Shown piece by piece: positions 10,139 through 20,489 of a stretch of DNA of 64,000 nt. Under the pieces are notes generated by a model that was not told the DNA's origin, did not search any database, and saw only the letters and a program-made list of their open reading frames with translations. The DNA comes from Spirochaetales bacterium. Lineage in GTDB: Bacteria > Spirochaetota > Spirochaetia > DSM-2461. The stretch is taken from NCBI GenBank assembly GCA_016936555.1, contig JAFGXR010000034.1:1-64000 (forward strand), in the 5' to 3' direction. The position numbers and the translations under genes are program-made. Each line of letters opens with the position of its first letter. Within the stretch, counting starts at the first letter, position 1.

Positions 10139-10185
10139 GGGTTTCCGCCGGGAGCCGATCCGTCAGGAAGAAATGTACCTGGATC

Positions 10186-11970
10186 TCAGGTCTTGAATTT
10201 ATTGACTTCTTCCGCCATGAGGGAAACGGATCGGCTCATCTTCGAAGACACGGTCCTGACCTCATCAGCGGCGGAGCGGATGCTCTCCATTCCGGTTCCG
10301 ATGCCCTCTATCTCCTGAATGACCAGATCGGACAGCTGCCGCACCGACCCCATGGATTCCTCCATTTCATCGGACCCCTTATCGATTTCATTGACAGAGT
10401 TCTTTACGGATACGGAAGAGTCGCGCAATACGGTCATGGCCTCAAGTATCTGACCTCCTCCGCTCTTCAGTTCATAGGTACTGGTGCTTATTTCATCGAG
10501 GGCGGAAATGACATCGCTGATCTCCCTCTCTATCGTTTCAAAAGCCGTCTGGGTTTTCCCGCTCATATGGACGGCCGATCTGATTTTCTCGATAACCTTC
10601 TGCAGGACCTTGGCGATCTCCGTCGAGTTCTCCCCGGTTGTCTCGGCAAGCTTCCTTATTTCGTCTGCGACAACGGCGAATCCCTTTCCCGCATCTCCGG
10701 CATGGGCCGCCTCGATAGCGGCATTCATGGAGAGTAGGTTCGTCTGGGAAGCGATTCCCGAAATGATATCGGTCATGGCGGAAATATCATCGATATTGCT
10801 GTATATCTCCTCAACGGCTTCTACAGTTTCATCGAGCATGTCCCGGCCTTTTGCGGTATTTTCCGTAAGAAATCCGGCGGCTTCCCGCTTCTTCTCCGTA
10901 ATCATGGCCACGTTTTCCATAGAGGCGATCATCTCGGTAACCGCAGCCGACGACTCTTCAGCCATGGCCGACTGTTCAGCGGCCTGAGTGTTCAGAGAGG
11001 TGATATTCGCGCTGATCTGGCGGACGACGGTAATGGAACTGTCGATCGTCCGGCTGAACTGGTCGATCTGACCGGATATACTGGAGAGACTTTCCCGGAT
11101 CCGGTTGATGGAATCAACGGTTCGGTCTCCCGAAGAGACAAGCTGTTTTTCCAGTTCAAGATTCAATTCCGCTCCGTCTTTTATATTCCGGACAATCCCC
11201 TTCAGCCTTTCGAGAAAACTGTTGAAATGCCCGGCCAGATCACCCAGTTCATCGCGGGACGATACGGTCAGAATCCTGGTAAGGTCCCCTTCCCCTTCGG
11301 CAATGGTCTGGAGCCTCCGTGCCGCTCTGCGCACAGGTGAGACGATGAGGCGGATGAGAATCAGAGATAAAGAGAAGACGAGAAGAACCGACACAGTTAT
11401 GGATATAATGGCATTACGGACCTCTCCGGACGCGAGGAGTCTGGTTTGCTCGACAATAATCTGACGGTCATCCTCAAGCTTATCTATCTGCTTGTCGATT
11501 TCGTTAAGAACCGTTGATCTCTGATCCAGAGCAGCCGAGACAAGGCTGAAATCGACCTCGACCCCGTTCTGCAGAGGAATCACGAGTGAGTTATCGATGA
11601 GTTCCAGAAGATCGGATGAACCGCCGAAAATCCTGATCGCACTGTTCCGGTCCTCCGCCGATTCCTGCAGATCGAGAAATTCCGTCATCAATGTATGGAT
11701 TTCCTTTTTCATGGAGTCGAACTGGGTACGGAACCGGTCCGTTTTAACCGATTCGGGATCGATTATGAGATTCCGCGCCGAAAGAAGAACCCGGGTCGTC
11801 ATATTGTTATAGCGGAACAGCATATTCATCTGTTCGCTTTTATTGAGGCTTTCATCCATTCCATCGCGAAGACCTATTACTCCCTTTATAATAAGAAGGG
11901 AAGAAACGGTGAATACGAGCAGAATGAGAATCAGTGAGGAACCGATTTTAAATCCAAGACTCATTCTCAT
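10186..11970 (-). CDS. Methyl-accepting chemotaxis protein
   Basis: HAMP and signalling domain '[41 protein letters not shown]'. Confidence 0.97.
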   Translation of the reverse strand: MRMSLGFKIGSSLILILLVFTVSSLLIIKGVIGLRDGMDESLNKSEQMNMLFRYNNMTTRVLLSARNLIIDPESVKTDRFRTQFDSMKKEIHTLMTEFLDLQESAEDRNSAIRIFGGSSDLLELIDNSLVIPLQNGVEVDFSLVSAALDQRSTVLNEIDKQIDKLEDDRQIIVEQTRLLASGEVRNAIISITVSVLLVFSLSLILIRLIVSPVRRAARRLQTIAEGEGDLTRILTVSSRDELGDLAGHFNSFLERLKGIVRNIKDGAELNLELEKQLVSSGDRTVDSINRIRESLSSISGQIDQFSRTIDSSITVVRQISANITSLNTQAAEQSAMAEESSAAVTEMIASMENVAMITEKKREAAGFLTENTAKGRDMLDETVEAVEEIYSNIDDISAMTDIISGIASQTNLLSMNAAIEAAHAGDAGKGFAVVADEIRKLAETTGENSTEIAKVLQKVIEKIRSAVHMSGKTQTAFETIEREISDVISALDEISTSTYELKSGGGQILEAMTVLRDSSVSVKNSVNEIDKGSDEMEESMGSVRQLSDLVIQEIEGIGTGMESIRSAADEVRTVSSKMSRSVSLMAEEVNKFKT

Positions 11971-12050
11971 AATGAAACTCCGTTAATTATACTACCGGCA
12001 CTTTTTAAAATTATGAACAATACTAGAAAGAATTACAGGGTCTGTCAACA

Positions 12051-13208
12051 TTATTTGGATTCAACTCTGTTGCGCCCTTTCGATTTGGCTTCATAGAGGG
12101 CGATATCGGTATTTTCCAGCAGTTCCTCTTTATTCCGGGCATCCATATCAAAAGAGGTCACGCCGAAGCTGACGGTAAAGCGGATATCCTGCCCGTTGAA
12201 AGGATGATTGTTCATTTCTACTATTTTTCTGATTCTTTCGGCGGTTTCAACGGCATTCTTTTTTTCCGTATTGGGCAGAAGAATCATGAATTCCTCTTCA
12301 CCGTACCGGGACAGGACATCATTGATCCTCAGGTTTCTCTCGACAATTGTTTTAAATGCCATCAGAACGGAATCTCCGGCCAGATGGCCGTGTCTGTCAT
12401 TGATCTCCTTGAAATGATCAATATCCCCCATAAGGAGCGAAAAGGTGAGGCTTTCTCTTTTGGACCGGGCGATTTCTCTATTCAATTCATCGAGAAAAGC
12501 TCTTCGGTTCAAAGCTCCGGTCAGGGCATCGAGCCGGGCTCTCCTTTCCAGATCATCTTCGAGGACTGCACAGGAAATCCAGATCAGAGAAAAGCCCGAA
12601 TTGATCAGGAAGAGAATAAGAACGATGAAATAAGCTGCGAAAACAAGGTCGGGATCTACGGGACTTCCGGGATTCAGTTCCAGAATTGCAAATGCAACCC
12701 TGAGGAGAGAATACGCGGAGACAAGCAGAAAGCCGGCAGCCATGTTGTTTTTCTGCCTGGAGAGCCCTCTTCTGCCGTCGAGAAGAAAAAGAATGGCTCC
12801 GTAAACCGATTCTCCCATCAGAAAAGTATTGATGATGATAATCGCCGGAAAAGAGGGCATATCAAAGAGAACGATATATACTAGAGCACCCGCCGTCAGA
12901 ACCAGAAGAAACCAGTGGAGCCACTGCGCAGGCAAAATCACCTTCAGAAAAGACGCCGACCCCAGTATGAAAAAGATATAGGCAAGGATAATCAGAACGT
13001 TACTGCCCGCCAGGGAAATAACATCGGGAATGAGCGGTTTGAAAGATGAGAGGAGCAGTCCGGCCAGGAGCAGCAGATCTCCGTAGGCAAAAAAGCGGAT
13101 ACTGAAAAAGCGCCGGTTATCAAATGCAAAACGGAACAATCCGACTGAAATGAGAAAAGAGAGAATCATGGTCACCAGACCGAGGGTTTTTATATCGGGA
13201 AACTGCAT
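12051..13208 (-). CDS. Membrane diguanylate cyclase (GGDEF domain with degenerate GEEEF-type active site)
   Basis: C-terminal 'DALTGALNRRAFLDELNREI...GDIDHFKEINDRHGHLAGD...YGEEEFMILL'; N-terminal TM helices. Confidence 0.93.
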   Translation of the reverse strand: MQFPDIKTLGLVTMILSFLISVGLFRFAFDNRRFFSIRFFAYGDLLLLAGLLLSSFKPLIPDVISLAGSNVLIILAYIFFILGSASFLKVILPAQWLHWFLLVLTAGALVYIVLFDMPSFPAIIIINTFLMGESVYGAILFLLDGRRGLSRQKNNMAAGFLLVSAYSLLRVAFAILELNPGSPVDPDLVFAAYFIVLILFLINSGFSLIWISCAVLEDDLERRARLDALTGALNRRAFLDELNREIARSKRESLTFSLLMGDIDHFKEINDRHGHLAGDSVLMAFKTIVERNLRINDVLSRYGEEEFMILLPNTEKKNAVETAERIRKIVEMNNHPFNGQDIRFTVSFGVTSFDMDARNKEELLENTDIALYEAKSKGRNRVESK

Positions 13209-13261
13209 ACTTTTATTCTAAAAGGTTAAATAGGATAAATCGAACAGAAAATTGGAAAACT

Positions 13262-13294
13262 GCACGGAACAGCTTGATTAAGGCGGTTCCGTGC
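13262..13294 (+). promoter_or_regulatory. Hairpin in the tyrS leader region
   Basis: Perfect 9-bp inverted repeat GCACGGAAC (13262-13270) / GTTCCGTGC (13286-13294), 15-nt loop containing AAGG. Confidence 0.6.
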
Positions 13295-13389
13295 TTTATT
13301 CTCTCTTTATGAGAATTTCTGCATTTTCGGTGCTCAGCTATTATTACCTCGCCAAAGTCCCTGACAGGCCACCTCTGCAGAAATTGTAA
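13291..13389 (+). CDS. Candidate Tyr-rich leader peptide of tyrS, 32 aa if GTG start; alternative ATG at 13309 gives 26 aa
   Basis: Frame reads (V/M)LYSLFMRISAFSVLSYYYLAKVPDRPPLQKL*; three consecutive Tyr codons TAT TAT TAC at 13339-13347; AAGG 7 nt before GTG; followed by terminator and tyrS. Confidence 0.65.
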   Translation: MLYSLFMRISAFSVLSYYYLAKVPDRPPLQKL

Positions 13390-13410
13390 TTTCATTATAC
13401 ATGCAATTTC

Positions 13411-13446
13411 AGACCCGCAGGTTTCGGCCTGCGGGTCTTTTTTTTT
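13411..13446 (+). terminator. Intrinsic terminator/attenuator immediately upstream of tyrS
   Basis: AGACCCGCAGG-TTTCGG-CCTGCGGGTCT perfect stem followed by a T run of about 9, ending about 22 nt before the tyrS ATG. Confidence 0.9.
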
Positions 13447-13468
13447 ATCAAATCCGGGGAGGAAGAAA

Positions 13469-14680
13469 ATGGATCTGAATCATGAAGTGGAAAGACAGAT
13501 GGAGATTTTATCATCGGGAGCAGCGGAAATTATTCCGGATAACGGGCTGAGAGAGAAGATTCGCAGTTCTATCGGGAATGGAATCCCCCTGAGAGTAAAG
13601 GTGGGAATCGACCCCACATCACCTCATGTTCACCTGGGGCATATGGTCGTTTACGGAAAACTGAGACAGTTTCAGGACCTGGGGCACAAGGCGGTCCTCA
13701 TAATCGGGGACTATACGGCGAGGATAGGAGATCCGACAGGAAGGAACAAAGAAAGGGCGCCGCTGACCGAAGAGGAAGTAAGGGCGAACAGCCTCACCTA
13801 CAGGGATCAGATTTTCAAAATCGTCGATGAATCAAAGACGGAGGTCCATTTTCAGAGCCGAGGTTTTGATACATTGACTCTCCAGGAAATCATGACAACG
13901 GCATCAGCTTTTTCGACAGCCCATATGCTCACCCACGAAACCTTCAGAAAGAGGCTGGGAAAAGGGGACAGGCTCTCTCTCCACGAGCTTTTCTATCCTG
14001 TCCTCCAGGCCTGGGATTCCCTGCTGGTCAGATCCGATGTGGAACTGGGCGGGCTCGATCAGAAATTCAATATCCTCTGCGGCAGAGATCTGCAGAAAAG
14101 CAGAGGAATGTCGCCCCAGGCGGCTCTTTTCATGCCCCTTCTCGAAGGGACCGACGGAAGAAAGATGTCCAAAAGCTTCGGAAATCACATTCCCGTCAAT
14201 GCCGATCCGCAGGAGAAGTTCGGAAAAGTCATGTCTATCAGTGATAATCTGATCATCCCCTGGTTTACCCTTGCCGCCCAAAAGAGCGGAGAGCAGATAA
14301 GCCTGCTGAATGAGCGGCTGCGGAATGAAAATCCGAGGGATATAAAAATGGAACTGGCCTCTGAAATAGTCAGAATCTACCACGGAGCTGAAGAAGCGCA
14401 GAGATGCCGACTCGGATTTGTCAATCAGTTCAGCCGCGGAGAGATACCTGAAGAGATCCCCCGCTTCTTTCTTGGGAGCAGAGAAATGAAACTGACGTCG
14501 ATCTTAAAAGAATCCGGTTTATACCCATCCATAAGTGAAGCGCGAAGACTCATTGTGCAGGGAGGGCTGAAAATTGATGGAAAGCAGATAGGCGATCCTG
14601 ATTTCACACTGACGCCGGGCGGAGACGGTTCTGTTATAATAAAAGCAGGCAAGAGGAAATACCTGAAAGTGAACAGATAA
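13469..14680 (+). CDS. tyrS: Tyrosyl-tRNA synthetase
   Basis: 'VKVGIDPTSPHVHLGHMVVYGKLRQFQDLGHKAVLIIGDYTARIGDPTGR', 'GRKMSKSFGNHI' class I signatures; C-terminal S4-like domain. Confidence 0.95.
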   Translation: MDLNHEVERQMEILSSGAAEIIPDNGLREKIRSSIGNGIPLRVKVGIDPTSPHVHLGHMVVYGKLRQFQDLGHKAVLIIGDYTARIGDPTGRNKERAPLTEEEVRANSLTYRDQIFKIVDESKTEVHFQSRGFDTLTLQEIMTTASAFSTAHMLTHETFRKRLGKGDRLSLHELFYPVLQAWDSLLVRSDVELGGLDQKFNILCGRDLQKSRGMSPQAALFMPLLEGTDGRKMSKSFGNHIPVNADPQEKFGKVMSISDNLIIPWFTLAAQKSGEQISLLNERLRNENPRDIKMELASEIVRIYHGAEEAQRCRLGFVNQFSRGEIPEEIPRFFLGSREMKLTSILKESGLYPSISEARRLIVQGGLKIDGKQIGDPDFTLTPGGDGSVIIKAGKRKYLKVNR

Positions 14681-14759
14681 ACGGTGCCGGAAGCCCGGAA
14701 ACGAATAGAATTTCCTTTTATGGGCCGACTTACCGATATTTTTAATCAGGAGGCACGCC

Positions 14760-15632
14760 ATGAAAAAAACAGCCCTTCTGCTATTTGCCGTTCTGGCTGC
14801 AGGAACTTTGTGGCCCTACGAAGTGTACAGGGGCAATATCTATCCCGGAGCTGTCAACCATATAAACTCAGCCTTCAGCTGCGGGCTGTTCAGCCTCAAT
14901 GCAATGGAAAGCTCATTCCGGGAGATCACGGTGAAACAGACTCCGGCATTCAATAACAGGGAAACGGTCTATCAATACGGTTACAGCAGCGACGGACGGC
15001 TTATATCCTTTATGGAAAACAGCGATTCCTACAGCTATGAATATAAGGGAAATGAATTGAGTTCCGTAAAATTCAACGGAACGGACATCTACTTCCCCAC
15101 CCCCTATTTCGTCACAATCAGAAAGGGTGGGGATGAACTCCTTTTCGATCTGGAGAAAGATGGCTCGGGAAATATAACAGCTATAACCCTTAAGGATGAA
15201 AACGGAACCAGATATTTTTTCAGCGGGGGACGGCTGGATGCAGTGGAATCAATCGGTAGAGGTGATGACAGTTTTGCAGGCCGGTACGTCTATGATAATG
15301 ACAGGAATCTTATCGGTTACCGAAAGGAAACATCGGAAGGCCGGGGCGAATCGAAGATAAAGACAGTTTACGCCTTTTCCTATGAAGGTGACAGAGTCAG
15401 TGATTACCTATATGAGAAGAGCGGGCCGGGCCGCTCTTTTGAAAGGACCCATTGCACCTTCGAATATATAGATAGTTCCGACGGCCGGATCGAAAGGGCA
15501 TTCGCCATCGACGACGACGGGAACATCCATGGAACGGCACAATACGAATACAGCGGTGCCAACGCGTACAAGATCGTGATAACCGATAGCCGGAACCGCC
15601 TGCTCGAAACCATTGAGGTTTCGAAGAATTGA
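14760..15632 (+). CDS. Secreted protein with RHS/YD-like repeats, function unknown
   Basis: Signal peptide MKKTALLLFAVLAAGTLWPYE; repeats such as 'YQYGYSSDGRLISF', 'YVYDNDRNLIGYRKE'. Confidence 0.7.
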   Translation: MKKTALLLFAVLAAGTLWPYEVYRGNIYPGAVNHINSAFSCGLFSLNAMESSFREITVKQTPAFNNRETVYQYGYSSDGRLISFMENSDSYSYEYKGNELSSVKFNGTDIYFPTPYFVTIRKGGDELLFDLEKDGSGNITAITLKDENGTRYFFSGGRLDAVESIGRGDDSFAGRYVYDNDRNLIGYRKETSEGRGESKIKTVYAFSYEGDRVSDYLYEKSGPGRSFERTHCTFEYIDSSDGRIERAFAIDDDGNIHGTAQYEYSGANAYKIVITDSRNRLLETIEVSKN

Positions 15633-17384
15633 TCAGGCGCTCACATCGATAAACGAAAAAGTCTTCACGTCAAAGAGCCCGCGGTCCGTCAGCTTGATAT
15701 CGGGAATAACGGGCAGCGCCAGAAAGGCCAGCGGCATAAAGGGATCCATTTCCGGGTTGATATGAAGCGCCTTCCTGGCCAGAGTTATCATGCCGTTGAG
15801 TTTTTCCGCTAGCCGGCCGCTGTTCATATCGGTCATTAATCCGGCTATGGGAAGTTCGAGAGTGTCGAGCACCTTTCCATTCGAGACGATAGTTATTCCA
15901 CCTCCGCACTCCTTCAGCTCCCGGACAGCCCGGATCATATCGTCATCATTATCGCCTGCCACAACGATATTGTGAGAATCATGGGCGATGGAGGACGCCA
16001 CAGCCCCGCCTTTCAAACCGTAATTTTCCAGAAGCCCCAGGCCGATATAGCCCGGACCTTTATGCCGTTCGATAACGGCGACCTTTATAAGATCGCATCG
16101 GTCGCCCACGGTAAAATTGCCATCGCGGTCGCGAATGACCTTCCGGACAACTTTTTCCGTAATGAGACTGCCCGGCTTCATGGATATGACATTGGCTTTA
16201 TCCGATGACATGGCAAGCCTGAACATGTCCTTATAAATTGATTGCAGGTGAACTGTATAAAGTACATGCCGATCCTCAAGGGAATCGATCGAATACTGAT
16301 ATACACCTTTGTCTGCCGCGATAATTCCGCCGATATAAACCGATTCCACGTTGAAATCTTCCAGATTGTCGGCTATGAGAAAATCGGCATCATAACCGGG
16401 AGCAATAGCCCCTTTACCCTTAAGGCCATAACACTCAGCGGAATTAATAGTCGCGATGCGGATAACTGTCACGGGGTCGACACCCGCCTTGAGCGCCAGT
16501 CTCACATTGTTGTCTATATGGCCGATATGGATGATATCTTCTGCCTGCCGGTCATCGGTACAGAAACAGCAGCGCCGGGAATTGCTCTCGCTGACGCCCT
16601 TGATCAGTTCTCTCAGGTCCGATGCCGCCGACCCTTCGCGAATGAGCACGTACATGCCGGCGCGGAGGCGGTCCCTCATTTCCTCGAGGCTGCTGCACTC
16701 GTGATCGGTTTTAATTCCCGAGACAGCATAGGCGCTGAGAGATTTTCCCGTCAGGGTCGGTCCGTGACCGTCGACGAACTTTCCGTGATTGACAGCCAGA
16801 GTGAGCTTGTCCATTATGTCGCTTCTGCCCTGAATGACACCGGGATAATCCATCATCTCCCCCAGTCCCTTGACCCGGTCGTCATCGATGAAATGCTTCA
16901 TATCCTCAATGCGGATTTTCGCGCCGGAATCTTCAAAAGGGGTGGCGGGCACGCAGGAGGGAATCATAAAGTAAACATCGAGGGGCGTATTGTCCGAGGC
17001 GTTCATCATATAGCGGATGCCGTCGTTGCCGCAGACATTGGCAATTTCGTGGCAGTCGGCGATGACAGTCGTCGTACCGCGGGGAATGACAATGGAGGCG
17101 AAGTTCTCGGGAGTGCCCATGGAGCTCTCGATATGGACATGAGCATCGATGAGACCGGGAACGACTGTTCTGCCTTTCAGATCTATCTCTTTTATTCCCC
17201 GATAGATTATATCACTGTCTCCTTCGTAGGAAACTGCGGCGATTTTCCCGTCGCTGACCGCAATGTCGCCTTTTAAAATCTCACCCGAAAAGACATTCAC
17301 GATTGAGCCGTTTTTTAAAACGAGATCGGCGGGCAGCTCTCCGTAGGCTGTTTTTATTAGCTTTTTCATCTCTCCGCTTTTCAT
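15633..17384 (-). CDS. ade: Adenine deaminase
   Basis: 'VVPGLIDAHVHIESSMGTPENFASIVIPRGTTTVIADCHEIANVCG' and 'GLTDM..' / 'VASSIAHDSHNIVVAGDND' typical of bacterial Ade. Confidence 0.95.
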   Translation of the reverse strand: MKSGEMKKLIKTAYGELPADLVLKNGSIVNVFSGEILKGDIAVSDGKIAAVSYEGDSDIIYRGIKEIDLKGRTVVPGLIDAHVHIESSMGTPENFASIVIPRGTTTVIADCHEIANVCGNDGIRYMMNASDNTPLDVYFMIPSCVPATPFEDSGAKIRIEDMKHFIDDDRVKGLGEMMDYPGVIQGRSDIMDKLTLAVNHGKFVDGHGPTLTGKSLSAYAVSGIKTDHECSSLEEMRDRLRAGMYVLIREGSAASDLRELIKGVSESNSRRCCFCTDDRQAEDIIHIGHIDNNVRLALKAGVDPVTVIRIATINSAECYGLKGKGAIAPGYDADFLIADNLEDFNVESVYIGGIIAADKGVYQYSIDSLEDRHVLYTVHLQSIYKDMFRLAMSSDKANVISMKPGSLITEKVVRKVIRDRDGNFTVGDRCDLIKVAVIERHKGPGYIGLGLLENYGLKGGAVASSIAHDSHNIVVAGDNDDDMIRAVRELKECGGGITIVSNGKVLDTLELPIAGLMTDMNSGRLAEKLNGMITLARKALHINPEMDPFMPLAFLALPVIPDIKLTDRGLFDVKTFSFIDVSA

Positions 17385-17583
17385 ACATACCCCCTCTCTC
17401 AGTCTAATCCGAAGCCCGGTAAAGAATCAAACAGCGAGCCTTAACAGATAATCATATTGTCAGACATTGAATTTGTAAAGCTATTTCAACATAATGCAAC
17501 TTTTTGTAAAAATCTCTTGTTCAATGGCCATTCTCAAGAGAGAATGTATGAAAGTAATACAATTGAATCGGAGGAATTAATTA

Positions 17584-18876
17584 ATGGACAAGTTTTTTAA
17601 GCTTACCGAAAAAGGTACCAATGTCAAAACGGAAATCCTTGCCGGTATCACGACTTTTCTGACCATGGCCTACATCCTGGCCGTCAACCCGGGGATCCTC
17701 AGTGCAACAGGCATGGACGCCGGTGCGGTATTTACGGCAACGGCCATTTCTTCACTTGTTGCCACACTCGTCATGGCTCTGGTGGCCAATCTGCCATTCG
17801 CTCTGGCACCGGGTATGGGACTCAACGCTTTTTTCGCTTTTACTGTTGTTCTGGGAATGGGAAAATCCTGGCAGTTCGCCCTGACCGCTGTTTTCCTTGA
17901 AGGTCTCATCTTCATAGTTCTAACCCTTTTCAATATCAGAGAAGCCATTATCAACAGCATCCCGATGAATATCAAGAAAGCTATCTCTGTCGGTATAGGA
18001 CTTTTCATCGCCTTTATCGGACTTCAGGGTGCCGGAATCATCGTCGACAATCCCGCCACTCTCGTCGGACTCGGCAGCTTCTCCAGCGGTCCCGTTCTCG
18101 TTGCGATCATCGGTCTCGTCATTATTGCGATTCTTCACGCGTTCAAAATCAAGGGATCTCTGCTGATCGGTATCATCGTCGCGACAATCGTCGGAATTCC
18201 TCTCGGAGTCACAAATCTTCAGGGCTTCAAATTATTCAGCGCTCCTGCATCGCTTTCCCCCATTCTCTTCAAGTTCGAATGGAACAGCATCTTCTCTTTT
18301 GAAATGTTCGTCGTTCTCTTCACCTTCCTTCTCGTGGATATGTTCGACACAGTCGGCACCCTCGTCGGTGTTTCCACTAAAGCCGGAATGCTTACAGAAG
18401 ACGGGAAAGTTCCCAGAGCCAAACAGGCTCTCTTCGCTGACGCGATCGGAACAACTGTCGGAGCCTGTCTCGGAACCAGTACAGTTACGACATATGTGGA
18501 AAGCGCCGCCGGTGTTGAAGAAGGCGGAAGAACAGGTCTGACGGCTCTGACTACAGCAGTTCTCTTCCTTCTTGCCGTTTTCCTCTCTCCCCTCTTCCTG
18601 GTTATCCCCGGTGCCGCAACAGCTCCCGCCCTCATCATGGTCGGTCTGTTTATGATGTCACCTATCAAAGAGATCGAATTGAGCGAGGTGACAGAGGCGC
18701 TTCCGGCTTTCCTGACGATTATTATGATGCCCCTCACCTACAGCATTTCCGAAGGTATCTCTTTCGGTATTCTCAGCTACGTGTTGCTGAAAGTGACTAC
18801 GGGAAAAGCCAAAGATGTCAGCGTTATGACTTACATCGTCGCCGCCATCTTCCTTCTCAAGATCATCGTCGGCTGA
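17584..18876 (+). CDS. NCS2-family purine permease (AzgA/PbuG-like)
   Basis: 'EILAGITTFLTMAYILAVNPGILSATGMD', 'LAPGMGLNAFFAFTVVLGMG'. Confidence 0.93.
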   Translation: MDKFFKLTEKGTNVKTEILAGITTFLTMAYILAVNPGILSATGMDAGAVFTATAISSLVATLVMALVANLPFALAPGMGLNAFFAFTVVLGMGKSWQFALTAVFLEGLIFIVLTLFNIREAIINSIPMNIKKAISVGIGLFIAFIGLQGAGIIVDNPATLVGLGSFSSGPVLVAIIGLVIIAILHAFKIKGSLLIGIIVATIVGIPLGVTNLQGFKLFSAPASLSPILFKFEWNSIFSFEMFVVLFTFLLVDMFDTVGTLVGVSTKAGMLTEDGKVPRAKQALFADAIGTTVGACLGTSTVTTYVESAAGVEEGGRTGLTALTTAVLFLLAVFLSPLFLVIPGAATAPALIMVGLFMMSPIKEIELSEVTEALPAFLTIIMMPLTYSISEGISFGILSYVLLKVTTGKAKDVSVMTYIVAAIFLLKIIVG

Positions 18877-18898
18877 CGAATCCGAATGAATATTTATC

Positions 18899-18947
18899 GG
18901 GGTTGTTGCTAATGCCGGAGAATTCTATTCCGACCCTCAGCCCCGCC
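18899..18947 (+). repeat. Intergenic hairpin repeat, copy 1
   Basis: GGGGTTGTTGCTAATG...CTCAGCCCC, resembling the element at 35740; lies just downstream of a stop codon. Confidence 0.45.
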
Positions 18948-18990
18948 TCTTCTCCCTCCGGGGAAAAGAGGAGAAAGTCAACCATCCTCT

Positions 18991-19009
18991 CCTCTCCCTC
19001 ATGGAGAGG
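18991..19009 (+). repeat. Intergenic palindromic element
   Basis: CCTCTCC-CTCAT-GGAGAGG stem, followed by GGGTTCAGGTTGAATGAAT; resembles common degenerate dispersed hairpin repeats. Confidence 0.4.
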
Positions 19010-19264
19010 ACGGGTTCAGGTTGAATGAATGGACTTTTGAAGCAGTCCCCTTCACCCCGGGAAAATTCGGCTCATAACCCTTTCTTGCATAATCTGAACG
19101 TCTTATTGTCTGATTTTAAACACATTGCTTTCTTACATAAATGTTGAAAATATTCACAATCCCTGTATAATCGGCGTTTTTTATTCTTCATGTTTTATTG
19201 ACAAGTTTTTTCCTAAGCGAGAGAATTATTCAGGACAATAAACCAATCAAGGAGTAAGGCTATT

Positions 19265-20464
19265 ATGAAAAAGATTTACGCGCTTCTGCTGGCTCTCATG
19301 CTGGCATCAGGTTATCTTTTCGCTTCAGGCGGTCAGGACACTGCTGCTGCTGACGATCAGGGAGGAGAGGAAAAAGTTAAAGTGGGATTCGTATATATCG
19401 GACCCGCCGGTGACTTCGGATGGACATATGCCCATGAACAGGGCCGCCTCTATCTGGAACAGCAGCTTCCCTGGGTTGAAACAATTACTGTTGAAAGCGT
19501 TCCCGAAGGCGATGCTGTCAGATTTATCGACAGAATGGTTCAGCAGCAGAAATGCGATGTCATTTTTACGACGAGTTTCGGATATATGGACGATACGGTT
19601 CAGGCAGCCGCCAAATATCCCGACACGACGTTTTTCCACTGTTCCGGTTTCAAGAGATCTCCCAATATGGGTACCTACATGGGCGACATGTACCAGATCT
19701 ACTACCTGAACGGCCTTATCTCCGGAGCCCTGACAGAAACCGATAAAATCGGTTACGTCGCCGCATTCCCCATACCCGAGCTGTTCCGCCATATGAACGC
19801 TTTCGGCCTGGGAATCAAGGAAGTGAATCCCGCCGCTACAGTCAATGTAAAATGGACCTACGCCTGGTACGGACCGGACAAGGCCAGGGAAGCCGCTGAA
19901 GCTCTCGTATCCGAAAAATGCGATGTTCTCGGTTTCACCGAAGATACACCCACGGTGATCGAAGTGGCTCAGGAGCATATGGAAAAAGGCGATACAGTTT
20001 ACGCTCTCAGCCATTACAGCCCCATGCAGGCTTACGGTGAAGATGCAACCATCACCGGTCAGCTCACAGACTGGGGCGTCATCTACGAACAGGTGATGAA
20101 GGATTACAAAGCCGGCAAAACAGCCGATCTATCCAATTACGACCTGCTCTGGCTCATGAAGGAAAACGCCGTCGAGCTCGGTGCTTCATGGGATGAGAAA
20201 ATCAACGGCAAATACGTTGATGCTCTGAAAGCCAAAATGATCGACCACGCCGAGTTCGGAAACATTTCCGTTTACGACCTGGTTATGAAGAGATATGATC
20301 AGATGAAACAGGGAAGAGAAGTTTTCGACCCCTTCACCGGGCCTATCTACGATCAGAACGGAAACATGACCGTTGCCGAAGGTGAGATCGCGTCTATCGG
20401 ACATCTCTTCGGCGAAATGATGTATCAGGTGGACAACTTCGCCACACCTCTGCCCCAGAACTGA
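19265..20464 (+). CDS. BMP-family ABC transporter substrate-binding protein
   Basis: Signal peptide; 'VGFVYIGPAGDFGWTYAHEQGRLYLE' BMP/PnrA-like motif. Confidence 0.93.
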   Translation: MKKIYALLLALMLASGYLFASGGQDTAAADDQGGEEKVKVGFVYIGPAGDFGWTYAHEQGRLYLEQQLPWVETITVESVPEGDAVRFIDRMVQQQKCDVIFTTSFGYMDDTVQAAAKYPDTTFFHCSGFKRSPNMGTYMGDMYQIYYLNGLISGALTETDKIGYVAAFPIPELFRHMNAFGLGIKEVNPAATVNVKWTYAWYGPDKAREAAEALVSEKCDVLGFTEDTPTVIEVAQEHMEKGDTVYALSHYSPMQAYGEDATITGQLTDWGVIYEQVMKDYKAGKTADLSNYDLLWLMKENAVELGASWDEKINGKYVDALKAKMIDHAEFGNISVYDLVMKRYDQMKQGREVFDPFTGPIYDQNGNMTVAEGEIASIGHLFGEMMYQVDNFATPLPQN

Positions 20465-20489
20465 TAAAGTATCGTAAGCAGAAAAACCC

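Noticed and set aside
13213-13395. 60-aa minus-strand ORF upstream of tyrS
   Set aside because: Antisense to the leader; no conserved features; the plus-strand Tyr leader explains the region better
13209-13468. T-box riboswitch for tyrS
   Set aside because: No AGGGTGGNACCGCG-like T-box sequence seen; the leader peptide plus terminator fits better
16242-17276. 344-aa ORF antisense to adenine deaminase
   Set aside because: Shadow ORF of ade
17385-17583. Purine riboswitch upstream of the NCS2 permease
   Set aside because: No recognisable purine aptamer core by eye; covariance search would be decisive
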